In this document: positions 32,830 through 41,263 of the stretch, piece by piece
Numbering within the stretch: the first letter of the stretch is position 1
Layout: the number at the start of each line of letters is the position of its first letter
DNA from: Nitrososphaerota archaeon
Lineage (GTDB): Archaea > Thermoproteota > Nitrososphaeria > Nitrososphaerales > Gagatemarchaeaceae
Assembly (NCBI GenBank): GCA_027886905.1
Contig: JAPCJO010000005.1
Location: 13,726-57,591 of the forward strand
Length of the DNA: 43,866 nucleotides
Direction of reading: 5' to 3'
Made by a program: the position numbers and the translations under genes
Notes under the pieces: model-generated
Seen by the model: the letters and a program-made list of their open reading frames with translations, nothing else
Databases searched by the model: none
What the model was told of the DNA's origin: nothing

Positions 32830-33321
32830 TTGCCCAAGACCGCCGAGCACCTCAGCGCGAAGGTGAAGGACTTCATGGAGGCGCCACCCATCGTCGTCAG
32901 CGAAGAGACGACCATAGACGAGGCGGCTTCAACGATGTGGGAGAAGAGGATCGGGAGCGTCATAGTGGTCGACAAGGAAGGCAAGATGGCCGGCATAATC
33001 ACGGCGAGCGACATCATCTTCGCCGTGACCAAGTCGCTGGTCGGCCGGCAGGTCCCGGTGTCCTCGATCATGTCGAAGACCTCCATCATGGCGATTCCCA
33101 ACGAGAGCGTCCTCACGGCGGTCGAGAGGATGATGAAGGAGAACGTGAGGCACCTCCCGGTGATCGAGAAGAACGGGACGCCAGTGGGGATAATCTCCAC
33201 CAAGGACGTGATGGGAATGAGCGAGCCCCTGCTCAAGTTCGTCTTCCGCTCCAAGAAGACGACGCCGAAAAAGACTGCTACAAAGAAGAAGGCCGCTCCG
33301 AAAAAAGCAACCAAAGCTTAA
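32830..33321 (+). CDS. CBS-domain pair protein with Lys/Ala/Pro-rich tail
   Basis: The protein has 163 residues from TTG 32830, fixed by the TATA box. Two CBS domains are clear: VKDFMEAPPIVVSEETTIDEA to GIITASDIIFAV (about residues 12-65) and VSSIMSKTSIMAIPNESVL to GIISTKDVMGM (about 77-128). Such pairs bind adenine nucleotides and usually regulate a partner. The tail, from residue ~141, is almost only Lys, Thr, Ala and Pro (KKTTPKKTATKKKAAPKKA), like histone H1 tails, and could bind DNA, RNA or acidic surfaces. NurA/HerA genes follow on the same strand 30 bases later. Confidence 0.87.
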   Translation: MPKTAEHLSAKVKDFMEAPPIVVSEETTIDEAASTMWEKRIGSVIVVDKEGKMAGIITASDIIFAVTKSLVGRQVPVSSIMSKTSIMAIPNESVLTAVERMMKENVRHLPVIEKNGTPVGIISTKDVMGMSEPLLKFVFRSKKTTPKKTATKKKAAPKKATKA

Positions 33322-33351
33322 ACGAGATTGGTTCTTCCGGGGTAGTCCCCC

Positions 33352-35214
33352 ATGTCCTCAGGACCCGTAGACCTCCCCGAGCTCGAGGCGAGGACAATGC
33401 AGGAGGTCAGGAGCTCCACCCGGTTCCTGCTCAGGTCGTTCAAGGGCAAGATAGACGAGCTCAAGGCGTCGGCAGGGCCCGACGTCCAGACGCTGATGCG
33501 GTTCGGCGTGGACCACAGGTCCGCTAGCTCGACCGGCAGAAAGCTCTTCGGCGCCGACGAGGTGCGTTACGTCGCCATCGACGGGACATGCTCAATGGAC
33601 CAGCACCTGGACCTGCTCGTCTTCTACGTGGGCGCTTTTGGCTATTCTGGGATGTTGCGCTTCGAGGACGACGAGATCAAGGTGGGTGATCCCTCTCCGA
33701 TGAACCGGTCCTCGGCGGCTGTCTCCGCTTCCATCCCCCTGTCCGAAGAGGACGCAGCCACCGTGTTCGGGCAGAGGACGGAGTCGGGGACCGAGGTCGA
33801 CATCGAGTCCGAGCGCCTCCCCAACGCGGTGATGCACCTCGCCGAGTACTACATCGCGCTCAGGGCGGTCTCCTCGGGCGACCAGTCCAAGGTCGTGCTC
33901 CTGGACAGGCCTCTCGCCGGGGACGTGGCGCACCTGGTCTGGAGCACCCGCGACCTCGTCCAGGACCATCTCTCCGTGCTCGAGGGGATGGAGACGCCCT
34001 TCGGCGCCGTGACCAACTTCGACCTGGAGCTTGCGAGGCTGCTCGTGGCGAACCCCGACCTCAAGACGCCCTCCCCGCGGAGCCAGCTTCTCAAGTTCGC
34101 GGCCATCTCTTCGCTCTTCGACGGCGCGGAGATGACCCTACCCCAGATCCTCGACAGGATAGGCTCCGACCGGTCGCACCTCCCCGTCCTCAGCGAGGAC
34201 CTCCGGCAGCTCGACTCGCTCTATCACCTCTTCGAGGAGGGCGCGGACGGCGAGGGCAGGAAGTTCAGGCTCAGGCCGGGCGTCAGGGACTACCGGAAGC
34301 GGGTCGCGAGCGCGGCCCTCGCAGTGGCCGACCACGTCTTCAACCCCAAGAGCGAGCACCCCCTGAGGATCAAGGCCGGGCCAGACCGCGCGGAGAGGTG
34401 GATAACCGCCGACGACCTCGACTACCTCGTCCTGGTGCTCGTCCTCGAGCTGACGCGAATGGCCTGGTCGGAGGGCGTCCTGCCCATAGGCCTCACGAAG
34501 GACTCCGCCGCCGCCGAGCTAGTCAAGGCCGTCGTGCCGCTCCTGCGGAGCTCCGACCTGGGGGCGTTCGCGCACCCGCTCCCCAACTTCAACAGCGACA
34601 AGATGCTCCTGCAGACCAACAGTGTGGTGAACGCCGCGAGTGTCCCGACCCCGTGGCACACCGTGGACATCGACGCCGCCTTCAGGACCATGGTGCCCGT
34701 GGCCGACGAAAGCCTCCCGAGGGGGGAGGCGAGGGCGCGGGGGGCCTACCGCAACGTAATCTACCCTGAGAGGATGTTCGTCAAGACCTACATCCAGCTC
34801 TGGAGCAGCAGGAACGACCCGGCCGTGAGGTCCCACGTCTTCACCTTCGACAGGCCCGCCTACCCGGGCTTCGACCACTGGGGCGACCTCGTCGTCCACA
34901 ACAGGGACAACGAGATAGACGAGAGGATCGCGCCGATACTCAACCTGCGGGAGGAGTCGGAGGTCACCAACCTCGCGATGTCGATCCTCTTCAAGATGTC
35001 CGGGGAGGTGGTCCCCGAGGCCCTCGGCCACAACTACCCGCTCTTCCTCGCCGACAAGAAGGCGAAGTTCGTCCTCCAGCAGAGCAGGAAGGCCTACATC
35101 GGCGCCGTGGACGTGGAGATGGCCAAGTCAGACCTCGACCAGCAGGTCCTCTTCTCCCAGAAGTTCAGGGACTACCGCAGCCAAGTCGAGTCCAAGAGGA
35201 AGGGAGGCAAGTGA
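33352..35214 (+). CDS. nurA: NurA-domain nuclease-like protein (unusually long)
   Basis: This 620-residue protein is paired with a HerA-type ATPase. The NurA active-site strand is VRYVAIDGTCSMDQH (Asp77), with a DLLVFYVGAFGYSG strand after it. The C-terminal NurA-like segments include GVLPIGLTKDSAAAELV (about residues 380-396). NurA enzymes are 5'-3' nucleases that work with HerA in DNA-end resection. Most are roughly 300-450 residues; here a long central region (about 230-370) looks helical and winged-helix-like (MTLPQILDRIGSDRSHLPVL). ATG 33352 is used. The HerA gene begins one base after the stop. No mre11 or rad50 is in the window. Confidence 0.75.
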   Translation: MSSGPVDLPELEARTMQEVRSSTRFLLRSFKGKIDELKASAGPDVQTLMRFGVDHRSASSTGRKLFGADEVRYVAIDGTCSMDQHLDLLVFYVGAFGYSGMLRFEDDEIKVGDPSPMNRSSAAVSASIPLSEEDAATVFGQRTESGTEVDIESERLPNAVMHLAEYYIALRAVSSGDQSKVVLLDRPLAGDVAHLVWSTRDLVQDHLSVLEGMETPFGAVTNFDLELARLLVANPDLKTPSPRSQLLKFAAISSLFDGAEMTLPQILDRIGSDRSHLPVLSEDLRQLDSLYHLFEEGADGEGRKFRLRPGVRDYRKRVASAALAVADHVFNPKSEHPLRIKAGPDRAERWITADDLDYLVLVLVLELTRMAWSEGVLPIGLTKDSAAAELVKAVVPLLRSSDLGAFAHPLPNFNSDKMLLQTNSVVNAASVPTPWHTVDIDAAFRTMVPVADESLPRGEARARGAYRNVIYPERMFVKTYIQLWSSRNDPAVRSHVFTFDRPAYPGFDHWGDLVVHNRDNEIDERIAPILNLREESEVTNLAMSILFKMSGEVVPEALGHNYPLFLADKKAKFVLQQSRKAYIGAVDVEMAKSDLDQQVLFSQKFRDYRSQVESKRKGGK

Positions 35215-35215
35215 C

Positions 35216-37033
35216 ATGATGAAGCAGGCGCCCGTCTTCGACGACCTCGGCGGGGAGTTCCACGGCAGGCTCAGGGAGATAGTCTCGACGACGAGGCAGA
35301 CCGCCGACGGGAGCTCCACGGTCACCTTCAGCACCGCGGTGATAGAGTGCGACTACAACCCAAACGTCGTCAAGAAGCTCGCCACCGGGCAGCTCCTCGC
35401 GATACCAAACGTCCAGACCCTCGGCGCCGAGGACGTCTTCTCGGTCTACGAGATAGCCGATGTCTTCCCCATGCACTACTCCCAGCCCAACCTCGATAGG
35501 TCCCAGCCCGCCGCCATACGCAAGGAGTTCATGGAGCTCATCGAGGGCGAGTGGAAGAGGGGCTCCAAGAGCACCTGGATAGAGATTGTCGCCGCCCCGA
35601 TAGGCTACGTCATGAGGACGGCGGACGGCGCGATTTCCTTCGAGAGGAAGCCCTACGCCCCGCTCGCGGGGAGCTCGGTCAGGCTCCTGAGCAAAGACTC
35701 CGTCGAGAAGCTCATCTGCTACAGGGTGCCGAAGGAGGAGCAGCCCGCCGACTACCGGTTCGGGAACCTCCTCGGGGTCATCGACGACAAGATACCCTTC
35801 ACCGTGGACATCGAGAAGCTCCTCCACTATCACGTGGGCGTGTTCGCCTTCACGGGCAGCGGCAAGTCGAACCTCACGTCTACTGTCGTCAGGAAGGCCC
35901 TCAAGGTCATACCCGACCTGAAGGTGGTGATACTCGACGTCTCCTCGGAGTACGGCATCCACATCCTCGACGTCCTCAACGAGTACCCCAGCAAGGTTCT
36001 CTTCACAGACTCGTTCGCGGGCTCCAAGCAGAAGCCCGGCGAGTACTTCAAGCGCCACGTCTGCCCCGAGGCCCTCGCCGACCTCCAGCCCGAGTTCGAG
36101 AGGAAGATCGCAAAGCTCTTCGACGACGGGAAGGTCATCTTCGCGGAGCTCCCTCTAGAGGGGAGCGAGGAGGTCGAGCGCTTCAGCACCTACGGCGGGT
36201 TGATCGAGGTGCTCACGAACACCCTCAACGACAAGTACGGGGCGGTCCAGCAGAAGATCTACGTCCCCCAGGTAATCAGCCGCATCAAGGAGTTCATGCA
36301 CGACGAGGGCTTCACGCCTGACACCCGCTTCAACGCCAAGACCATGAAGCTCATCACGCAGATCCAGACGCTCCTCACCGACCTGCCCGCCACGAGCTCG
36401 CTGAAGAAGACCTTCGACGGACTGAGCAAGGTCGTCGAGCAGGCCACCCCCGAGGAGGAGCTGGAAAAGTCCCCCTGGGAGACGCTCCCCGACGAGATAG
36501 TCTCCACCGAGAAGGGCTCCCCCCGGGTCTTCGTCGTCAACCTCCCAGAGGCCGAGGACGCCAGGGCCCAGACCGCCGACGTCATTAACAGGGTCTTCCG
36601 CAAGAGGAAGAAGAGCTTCAGCCTCACCCCCAAGGTCCTCTTCATTGTCGACGAGGCGCAGGAGTTCATCCCACAGGACGCGAGGAAGGGCGACAACGCC
36701 TACGAGTCCAGCAGGGCCGTCGAGAGGCTCCTGAGGCACGGGAGGAAGTACAACCTCTTCTGCTGGGTGAGCACCCAGAGGATAGCGCACCTGAACACGA
36801 ACGCGCTGCAGCAGCTCCACAGCTACTTCATCGCGACCATGCCCAGACCCTACGACAGGCAGCTCGTCGCGGACACCTTCGCGATAGGGGACGCCTTCGT
36901 CGACAGGACGCTGGCCTTCCAGAACGGGGACTGGCTCATCACCAGCTTCAAGGCGACGGCGACACAGAACATCCCGGTCTTCTTCCACGCCGAGAACAAC
37001 GAGGAGACACTGCGGAAGTATCTCTCAGGCTGA
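35216..37033 (+). CDS. herA: HerA-type hexameric DNA translocase
   Basis: The protein has 605 residues. The N-terminal HAS-barrel-like region is followed by a RecA/FtsK-type ATPase. Walker A is FTGSGKSNLTS (about residue 213), Walker B VLFIVDEAQEFIP (about 475-487), and the sensor/arginine-finger region CWVSTQRIAHLNTNALQQL (about 515-533). The C-terminus has the LAFQNGDWLIT segment common to HerA. It forms hexameric rings that pump DNA and drive NurA during end resection. It starts at ATG 35216, one base after the NurA stop, so the pair is co-translated. The usual HerA-NurA-Mre11-Rad50 cluster is not seen here; a second, specialised HerA/NurA system is possible. Confidence 0.88.
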   Translation: MMKQAPVFDDLGGEFHGRLREIVSTTRQTADGSSTVTFSTAVIECDYNPNVVKKLATGQLLAIPNVQTLGAEDVFSVYEIADVFPMHYSQPNLDRSQPAAIRKEFMELIEGEWKRGSKSTWIEIVAAPIGYVMRTADGAISFERKPYAPLAGSSVRLLSKDSVEKLICYRVPKEEQPADYRFGNLLGVIDDKIPFTVDIEKLLHYHVGVFAFTGSGKSNLTSTVVRKALKVIPDLKVVILDVSSEYGIHILDVLNEYPSKVLFTDSFAGSKQKPGEYFKRHVCPEALADLQPEFERKIAKLFDDGKVIFAELPLEGSEEVERFSTYGGLIEVLTNTLNDKYGAVQQKIYVPQVISRIKEFMHDEGFTPDTRFNAKTMKLITQIQTLLTDLPATSSLKKTFDGLSKVVEQATPEEELEKSPWETLPDEIVSTEKGSPRVFVVNLPEAEDARAQTADVINRVFRKRKKSFSLTPKVLFIVDEAQEFIPQDARKGDNAYESSRAVERLLRHGRKYNLFCWVSTQRIAHLNTNALQQLHSYFIATMPRPYDRQLVADTFAIGDAFVDRTLAFQNGDWLITSFKATATQNIPVFFHAENNEETLRKYLSG

Positions 37034-37060
37034 CCGCAGAGCTCGAGAGATTCCGAACAG

Positions 37061-37070
37061 GGCTTATAGT
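37061..37070 (+). promoter_or_regulatory. TATA-like box of msrB
   Basis: GGCTTATAGT is centred about 29 bases before ATG 37095. Confidence 0.55.
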
Positions 37071-37094
37071 GGTCCGGCTCGAAATAATGCTGTC

Positions 37095-37490
37095 ATGCTC
37101 AAGAAAGAGGAGGTCTCCAAGCTGAAGGCCAAGCTTACGCCAGAGCAGGTCGACGTCTGCTTCAACAAGGGCACCGAGATGCCTTTCACGGGAGAGTACG
37201 TCAACAACCACGAGAAGGGGGTCTACAGGTGCGTCGTCTGCGGCGCGGAGCTCTTCGACTCGGCGACGAAATTCGAGTCAGGCACCGGCTGGCCCAGCTT
37301 CTGGCAGCCCGCAAAGAAGGAGAGCGTGAAGGAGAAGGACGACTATAGCTACGACATGCACAGGATGGAGGCCGAGTGCTCGCAGTGCGGGTCCCACCTC
37401 GGTCACGTCTTCGACGACGGCCCCAATCCCACAGGGACGCGGTATTGCATAAACTCCGTCTCGCTGAAGTTCGAGAAGCAGAAGGCCTAG
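37095..37490 (+). CDS. msrB: peptide-methionine (R)-S-oxide reductase
   Basis: The protein has 131 residues, normal for a single-domain MsrB that repairs methionine-R-sulfoxide in proteins. Zinc ligands are CVVCG (about residues 46-49) and CSQCG (about 95-98). Substrate-site motifs are FESGTGWPSFW and HLGHVFDDGPNPTGTRYCINS, with the catalytic Cys in RYCINS near residue 118. No signal peptide is present, so it is cytoplasmic. Its own TATA box makes it a separate unit from HerA. Thioredoxin is the usual reductant (family knowledge). Confidence 0.95.
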   Translation: MLKKEEVSKLKAKLTPEQVDVCFNKGTEMPFTGEYVNNHEKGVYRCVVCGAELFDSATKFESGTGWPSFWQPAKKESVKEKDDYSYDMHRMEAECSQCGSHLGHVFDDGPNPTGTRYCINSVSLKFEKQKA

Positions 37491-37501
37491 GCCTCCATAA
37501 C

Positions 37502-37509
37502 CGTTAAAG
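37502..37509 (+). promoter_or_regulatory. TATA-like box of the FKBP gene
   Basis: CGTTAAAG is centred about 30 bases before ATG 37536. Confidence 0.5.
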
Positions 37510-37535
37510 GCTCGGGCCGGGGTCGTCCGCCTTCG

Positions 37536-37874
37536 ATGTCAGCGAGCAACCTCAACGCCCAGAACGGAGACACCATCTCGGTCCACTACCTGGGGAAGTT
37601 TCCAGGAGGGAAGGTCTTCGACACCAGCATGAAGGCGGAGGCTGAGAAGGCGGGCATATTCAACCGGGCGCGCGACTACAAGCCCCTCCAGGTCGTCCTC
37701 GGCGCGCACGAGGTAATCCCCGGGTTCGAGGAGGCGCTCGTGGGGATGAAGATCAACGAGACCAAGGAGGTCACCATCCCGCCGGAGAAGGCCTACGGGA
37801 AGACCGGCAGGCACCAGATGGCCGGGAAGACGCTCCAATTCAGGCTGCTCGTGACCAACATCAAGCGGCCCTAG
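37536..37874 (+). CDS. short FKBP-type peptidyl-prolyl isomerase
   Basis: This 112-residue protein shows the FKBP fold: GDTISVHYLGKFPGGKVFDTS (about residues 11-31), PLQVVLGAHEVIPGFEEALVGMK and ETKEVTIPPEKAYGKTG. It catalyses cis-trans isomerisation of prolyl bonds during folding. Most archaeal FKBPs carry an insert-in-flap chaperone domain; here the chain passes from KAYGKTG to GKTLQFRLLVTNI with only about six residues between. It is thus a minimal form, more like FKBP12. Cytoplasmic. Adjacent to msrB, forming a small protein-repair/folding pair. Confidence 0.92.
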   Translation: MSASNLNAQNGDTISVHYLGKFPGGKVFDTSMKAEAEKAGIFNRARDYKPLQVVLGAHEVIPGFEEALVGMKINETKEVTIPPEKAYGKTGRHQMAGKTLQFRLLVTNIKRP

Positions 37875-37875
37875 T

Positions 37876-37890
37876 CGCGCCAGCGGCGCG
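37876..37890. terminator. GC-rich hairpin after the FKBP gene
   Basis: CGCGCC-AGC-GGCGCG has perfect 6-base arms and begins two bases after the FKBP stop. There is no T-tract, so a termination role is uncertain. Confidence 0.3.
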
Positions 37891-37920
37891 CTAACATTAT
37901 GTGATTACTGATAGTGCGCC

Positions 37921-37930
37921 GAGTATATAC
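37921..37930 (+). promoter_or_regulatory. TATA box of the exporter/beta-solenoid operon
   Basis: GAGTATATAC would place transcription near 37953, about ten bases before a 44-codon ORF and some 170 bases before the ABC ATPase start. Confidence 0.5.
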
Positions 37931-37962
37931 GCGGTCGGCGCTCTCGGCCATCCAGAAGCGAC

Positions 37963-38097
37963 ATGTTCGGAATACGAAGACAGAAAGACGAAAACACGGA
38001 GAGGCCAAGATACATCTCGGTCTACGCGTACATCAACGCGGGCCTGTTCTCGCCCGTCGACGCCCCGTTCGGGGCTGCGCGGACGGCGCAAGGATAA
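37963..38097 (+). CDS. possible 44-residue leader ORF
   Basis: ATG 37963 opens MFGIRRQKDENTERPRYISV and ends at TAA 38095-38097. The frame lies between the operon's TATA box and the ABC ATPase start, 28 bases before the latter. It is basic at the start with a neutral second half (LFSPVDAPFGAARTAQG). No family is recognised. It could be a small protein, a regulatory leader peptide, or just leader RNA. Confidence 0.3.
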   Translation: MFGIRRQKDENTERPRYISVYAYINAGLFSPVDAPFGAARTAQG

Positions 38098-38125
38098 GAA
38101 CCCGGCAGAGAGTGAGATTGGAAAG

Positions 38126-39127
38126 ATGTCCAAGACAAACATCATTGAGGCCGAGAACCTTACCAAGGTCTACAAGGGAAAGGTCAAGGCTGTCGACAGC
38201 ATCTCCTTCTCCGTCGAAGAGGGGGAGATCTTCGGGTTCCTCGGCCCCAACGGCGCGGGGAAGACCACGACAATCAAGATGCTGAACACGATCGCGTCGA
38301 TAACCAGCGGCAAGGCGACGGTGGCTGGGCAGGACGTGACCAAGCACCCGGCGAAGGTCAGGGACGTGATAGGCGTCGTCCCCCAGGAGCTGACCGCCGA
38401 CGACGAGCTCAACGGCATGGAGAACATCCTGCTCTCCGCCCGCCTCCACCACGTCCGCGGCGACGATGCGAGGAAGAGGGCGAGCGACCTCCTGAAGCTG
38501 GTCGACCTAGACGGCGCGGCCGGCAGGCGTGTCAAGACCTACTCCGGGGGGATGCGGAGGCGCCTCCAGCTCGCGATAGGCCTCATCCACACCCCCAAGA
38601 TCCTCTTCCTGGACGAGCCCACCCTGGGCCTGGACATCCAGACGAGGACGAAGATGTGGGAGTACATGAGCAAGCTCAACAAGGAGCAAGGCCTCACCAT
38701 CTTCATGACCACGCACTACCTCGAGGAGGCAGACGGCCTCTGCAACCGCGTCGCGATCATCGACCACGGCGTCATAAAGGTGTCCGGGTCCCCTTCCCAG
38801 CTCAAGGAGAGGGTGGGAGGGGATGTCCTGACCATCGAGCTGACCACGGGGCCCGACATCACCGACTTCCTCAGGTCGATCCCCGACGTCCACGACGTGG
38901 TCAGGACAGACCAGTCCTATCGCATCAAGCTCCCCAAGACGGAGAAGGCCCTCCCCGCGATAGTGGAGGGGGTCACAAAGAAGGGCCTCGAGATCAAGGA
39001 GATCGCCTTCACCAAGCCGACCCTCGACGAGGTCTTCCTCGAGGTCACCGGCAAGTCGATGCGGGACGAGGACGCAGGCGAGAGCGAGTCCTACATCCAG
39101 AACATCATCACGGAGAGGATGCAGTGA
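38126..39127 (+). CDS. ABC-2 exporter ATPase, DrrA type
   Basis: The protein has 333 residues from ATG 38126 (MSKTNIIEAENLTKVYKG). The open frame continues upstream to 37901, but those codons are low-complexity and lie in the leader. Walker A is GPNGAGKTT, the signature YSGGMRRRLQLAIGL, Walker B ILFLDEPTLGLD and the H-loop MTTHYLEEADGL. The C-terminal DrrA regulatory part contains KPTLDEVFLEVTGKSM. DrrAB pairs export drugs, lipids or polysaccharide-like compounds. The permease begins six bases after the stop; the beta-solenoid and winged-helix genes follow in the same unit. Confidence 0.9.
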   Translation: MSKTNIIEAENLTKVYKGKVKAVDSISFSVEEGEIFGFLGPNGAGKTTTIKMLNTIASITSGKATVAGQDVTKHPAKVRDVIGVVPQELTADDELNGMENILLSARLHHVRGDDARKRASDLLKLVDLDGAAGRRVKTYSGGMRRRLQLAIGLIHTPKILFLDEPTLGLDIQTRTKMWEYMSKLNKEQGLTIFMTTHYLEEADGLCNRVAIIDHGVIKVSGSPSQLKERVGGDVLTIELTTGPDITDFLRSIPDVHDVVRTDQSYRIKLPKTEKALPAIVEGVTKKGLEIKEIAFTKPTLDEVFLEVTGKSMRDEDAGESESYIQNIITERMQ

Positions 39128-39133
39128 GCGGCC

Positions 39134-39973
39134 ATGCTTGACGAGACCCTAGCACTGACCAACAGGGCGCTCAAGAAGTGGGTGAGGAACCCGTTCACCA
39201 TCATCCCCGGCCTCGCGACGTCCGCGTTCTACCTCGCGCTGTTCGGGAACTCGTTCAACCCAACGAACCTGGTCCCCGCATCGGCAGGCGCCGCCGCCAA
39301 GTCCGCCATACTCAGCACGACCTTCGGAGGTGCCTTGACCTACATCACCTACCTCACGGCGGGGGTGATCTGCCTCATCATCGTCTTCAACATGTCGTTC
39401 GGCGGGATCGACATCGTCCTAGACAGGCAGCTCGGCTACTTCAACACCCTGCTGACGTCGCCGATCCCGCGGGCCGCCATCTACTTCTCGGGGGTCTTCC
39501 AGAACCTCGCAAAGGCAATGCTCCTCGCGGTCCTCACCTTCGTCATCGCCCTCATCATCCCCGACGGCCTCAAGCTCACCGCGAGCTTCGGCATCCTCGA
39601 GCTGCTCGGCGCCTTCGCCGCGTTCACGCTCCTGGGCCTGGGCCTCTCCTGCGTCTTCACCTCCCTCGCGCTCCTAGCAAGGAGCATCGACTCCCTCATC
39701 GCGGTGGTGAACTTCATCAACCTCCCGCTGATATTCATGAGCAGCTCCCTCTTCCCCTCGAGCTCTTTCCCGGGCTGGCTGCTGGCCATCTCGAACGTCA
39801 ACCCCATCTCGAAGGCGGACGAGGCGGCGAGGATCCTCATCGTCAACGGCAACCCGGCCTCGAACGGCATGATGGGCACCTTCGTGGGAGACATGCTCTA
39901 CCTCGTGGGGTTCGTGGTGGTCATGGCCGTCCTGGGCTACTGGGCAGCGGCCAGGGCCATGAGGCCGGAGTAG
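39134..39973 (+). CDS. ABC-2 exporter permease, DrrB type
   Basis: This 279-residue protein has about six membrane helices. It starts LDETLALTNRALKKWVRNPF, the amphipathic head of DrrB-like permeases. A GGIDIVLDRQLGYFNTLLTSPIPRAAIYFSG coupling segment (about residues 96-126) matches the ABC-2 family consensus. It lies six bases after DrrA and ten before the beta-solenoid gene. Substrate unknown. Confidence 0.88.
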   Translation: MLDETLALTNRALKKWVRNPFTIIPGLATSAFYLALFGNSFNPTNLVPASAGAAAKSAILSTTFGGALTYITYLTAGVICLIIVFNMSFGGIDIVLDRQLGYFNTLLTSPIPRAAIYFSGVFQNLAKAMLLAVLTFVIALIIPDGLKLTASFGILELLGAFAAFTLLGLGLSCVFTSLALLARSIDSLIAVVNFINLPLIFMSSSLFPSSSFPGWLLAISNVNPISKADEAARILIVNGNPASNGMMGTFVGDMLYLVGFVVVMAVLGYWAAARAMRPE

Positions 39974-39983
39974 GTCCGATGGC

Positions 39984-41237
39984 ATGTCCGACCTCCGCGT
40001 AGAGAAGGGCGCCACCGCCCGGCTCGACCACGTCGAGGGGGACCTAATGGTCTCCAGCAACGGCAGGATCACCGCTGCGAAGGGGGGGCTCGTCACGGTC
40101 AGCGGGAGCGCCCACTTCGAGAGCAACGCAGAGGTGGACTGCGACTTCCAGTGCGACTCCCTCACGGTGGAGCGCGGGACCCTCAGGTCGACCGGGAACC
40201 TCGTCGTCAACAGGGAGGCCGACGTCGCCCACACGCTGAGGGTCGAGGGGAAGTTCAGCGCCCAGAGGATAGAGGTCGGCGGGAGGATGTACGCGGGCTC
40301 GGTCTCTTGCAGCGGCCCCGTCAGGGTCGGAGGGATAGTGGAGGTGGCTGAGACCCTCGAGGCCGGGTCGGTGGACGTCGGAGGCAAGGTCTCGGTGAAG
40401 GGGCCGGTCAAGACCAAGGACTTCGACGTCGGGGGCAAGGCGGAGGTCGGCGGCGGAAGCATCTCAGGGCGTGTCAACGTGAAGGGCGTCTTCGCGAGCA
40501 GCGGCCCCCTGGAATTCGGAGAGCTACAGGTCTACGGCAAGTGCACGCTCCCAGCTGGCTGCAAGGGGCAGAAGGTCTCCGCCTACGGCAAGCTCTCCGT
40601 CGGAGGAGCTTTCACCTGCGAAGAGATCAAGGTGGAGGGGTTCACGGAAGTCCGCGGCGACTGCAGCGCGGGAAACATCGTCGCGAACGGATGGCTCAGG
40701 GTCCACGGATCCCTGGCGTTCTCGGGGACGCTTGAGACGAGCGGCCAGGGCGAGGTCAGGGACGACGTCAGGGGGGCGGACCTGAGGGTCGGAGGCAGGT
40801 TCAGGGCCAGGAAGGTCATCCTCACAAACAAGGCGGAGGTCGCGGGCGAGTTCCTTGAGACGCAGCAGGGGCTGAAGGCCAAGTCCGTGACCGTCGGTAG
40901 CGGCACCACGTGCAGGGGCCCGATAGTGGCGGAGCGCGTCGAGCTGGGGAGCAGCCTGGTGAGCTTCGCCAACTGGGGCACTTCGTGGGCTGGGCAGTCG
41001 ATACGGATCCGGGCGATAGGCCGCATGACGAACGTAGAAGACGTCTACGGCGGCGAGGTCGTCCTGGAGAAGAACTCCAGGTGCAAGAGGATATTCGCCA
41101 ACAGGGTGCAGGTCGCTGAAGGGTGCACGGCGGAGCAGGTCTCCTACACGGACGAGTTCCGGGGCGCGCCAAAGGGCCGCACTTTCTTCACCCGTCAGCC
41201 GGAGAAGGTGGACTCCCTGCCGCCCTTCCCGCTCTGA
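39984..41237 (+). CDS. beta-solenoid polymer-forming protein (bactofilin/DUF583-like)
   Basis: This 417-residue protein is built of short repeats of the right-handed beta-solenoid kind, e.g. EGDLMVSSNGRITAAKGGLV, EGKFSAQRIEVGGRMYAGSV, GGKVSVKGPVKTKDFDVGGK. The hydrophobic/Gly periodicity runs nearly end to end. This resembles bactofilins and archaeal polymer-forming cytoskeletal proteins, but at roughly two to three times the usual bactofilin length. No signal peptide or membrane helix is present, so it is cytoplasmic or membrane-peripheral. About a dozen cysteines are scattered through the solenoid, unusual for this fold. It follows the DrrB gene by ten bases and precedes a winged-helix gene by 26. 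Filament formation is inference. Confidence 0.75.
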   Translation: MSDLRVEKGATARLDHVEGDLMVSSNGRITAAKGGLVTVSGSAHFESNAEVDCDFQCDSLTVERGTLRSTGNLVVNREADVAHTLRVEGKFSAQRIEVGGRMYAGSVSCSGPVRVGGIVEVAETLEAGSVDVGGKVSVKGPVKTKDFDVGGKAEVGGGSISGRVNVKGVFASSGPLEFGELQVYGKCTLPAGCKGQKVSAYGKLSVGGAFTCEEIKVEGFTEVRGDCSAGNIVANGWLRVHGSLAFSGTLETSGQGEVRDDVRGADLRVGGRFRARKVILTNKAEVAGEFLETQQGLKAKSVTVGSGTTCRGPIVAERVELGSSLVSFANWGTSWAGQSIRIRAIGRMTNVEDVYGGEVVLEKNSRCKRIFANRVQVAEGCTAEQVSYTDEFRGAPKGRTFFTRQPEKVDSLPPFPL

Positions 41238-41263
41238 GACGGGAGAGATGGAGAGCGAGAGCG

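Noticed and set aside
37901-38125. Longer DrrA start at GTG 37901
   Set aside because: The added residues are low-complexity and overlap the promoter; ABC similarity begins right after ATG 38126.
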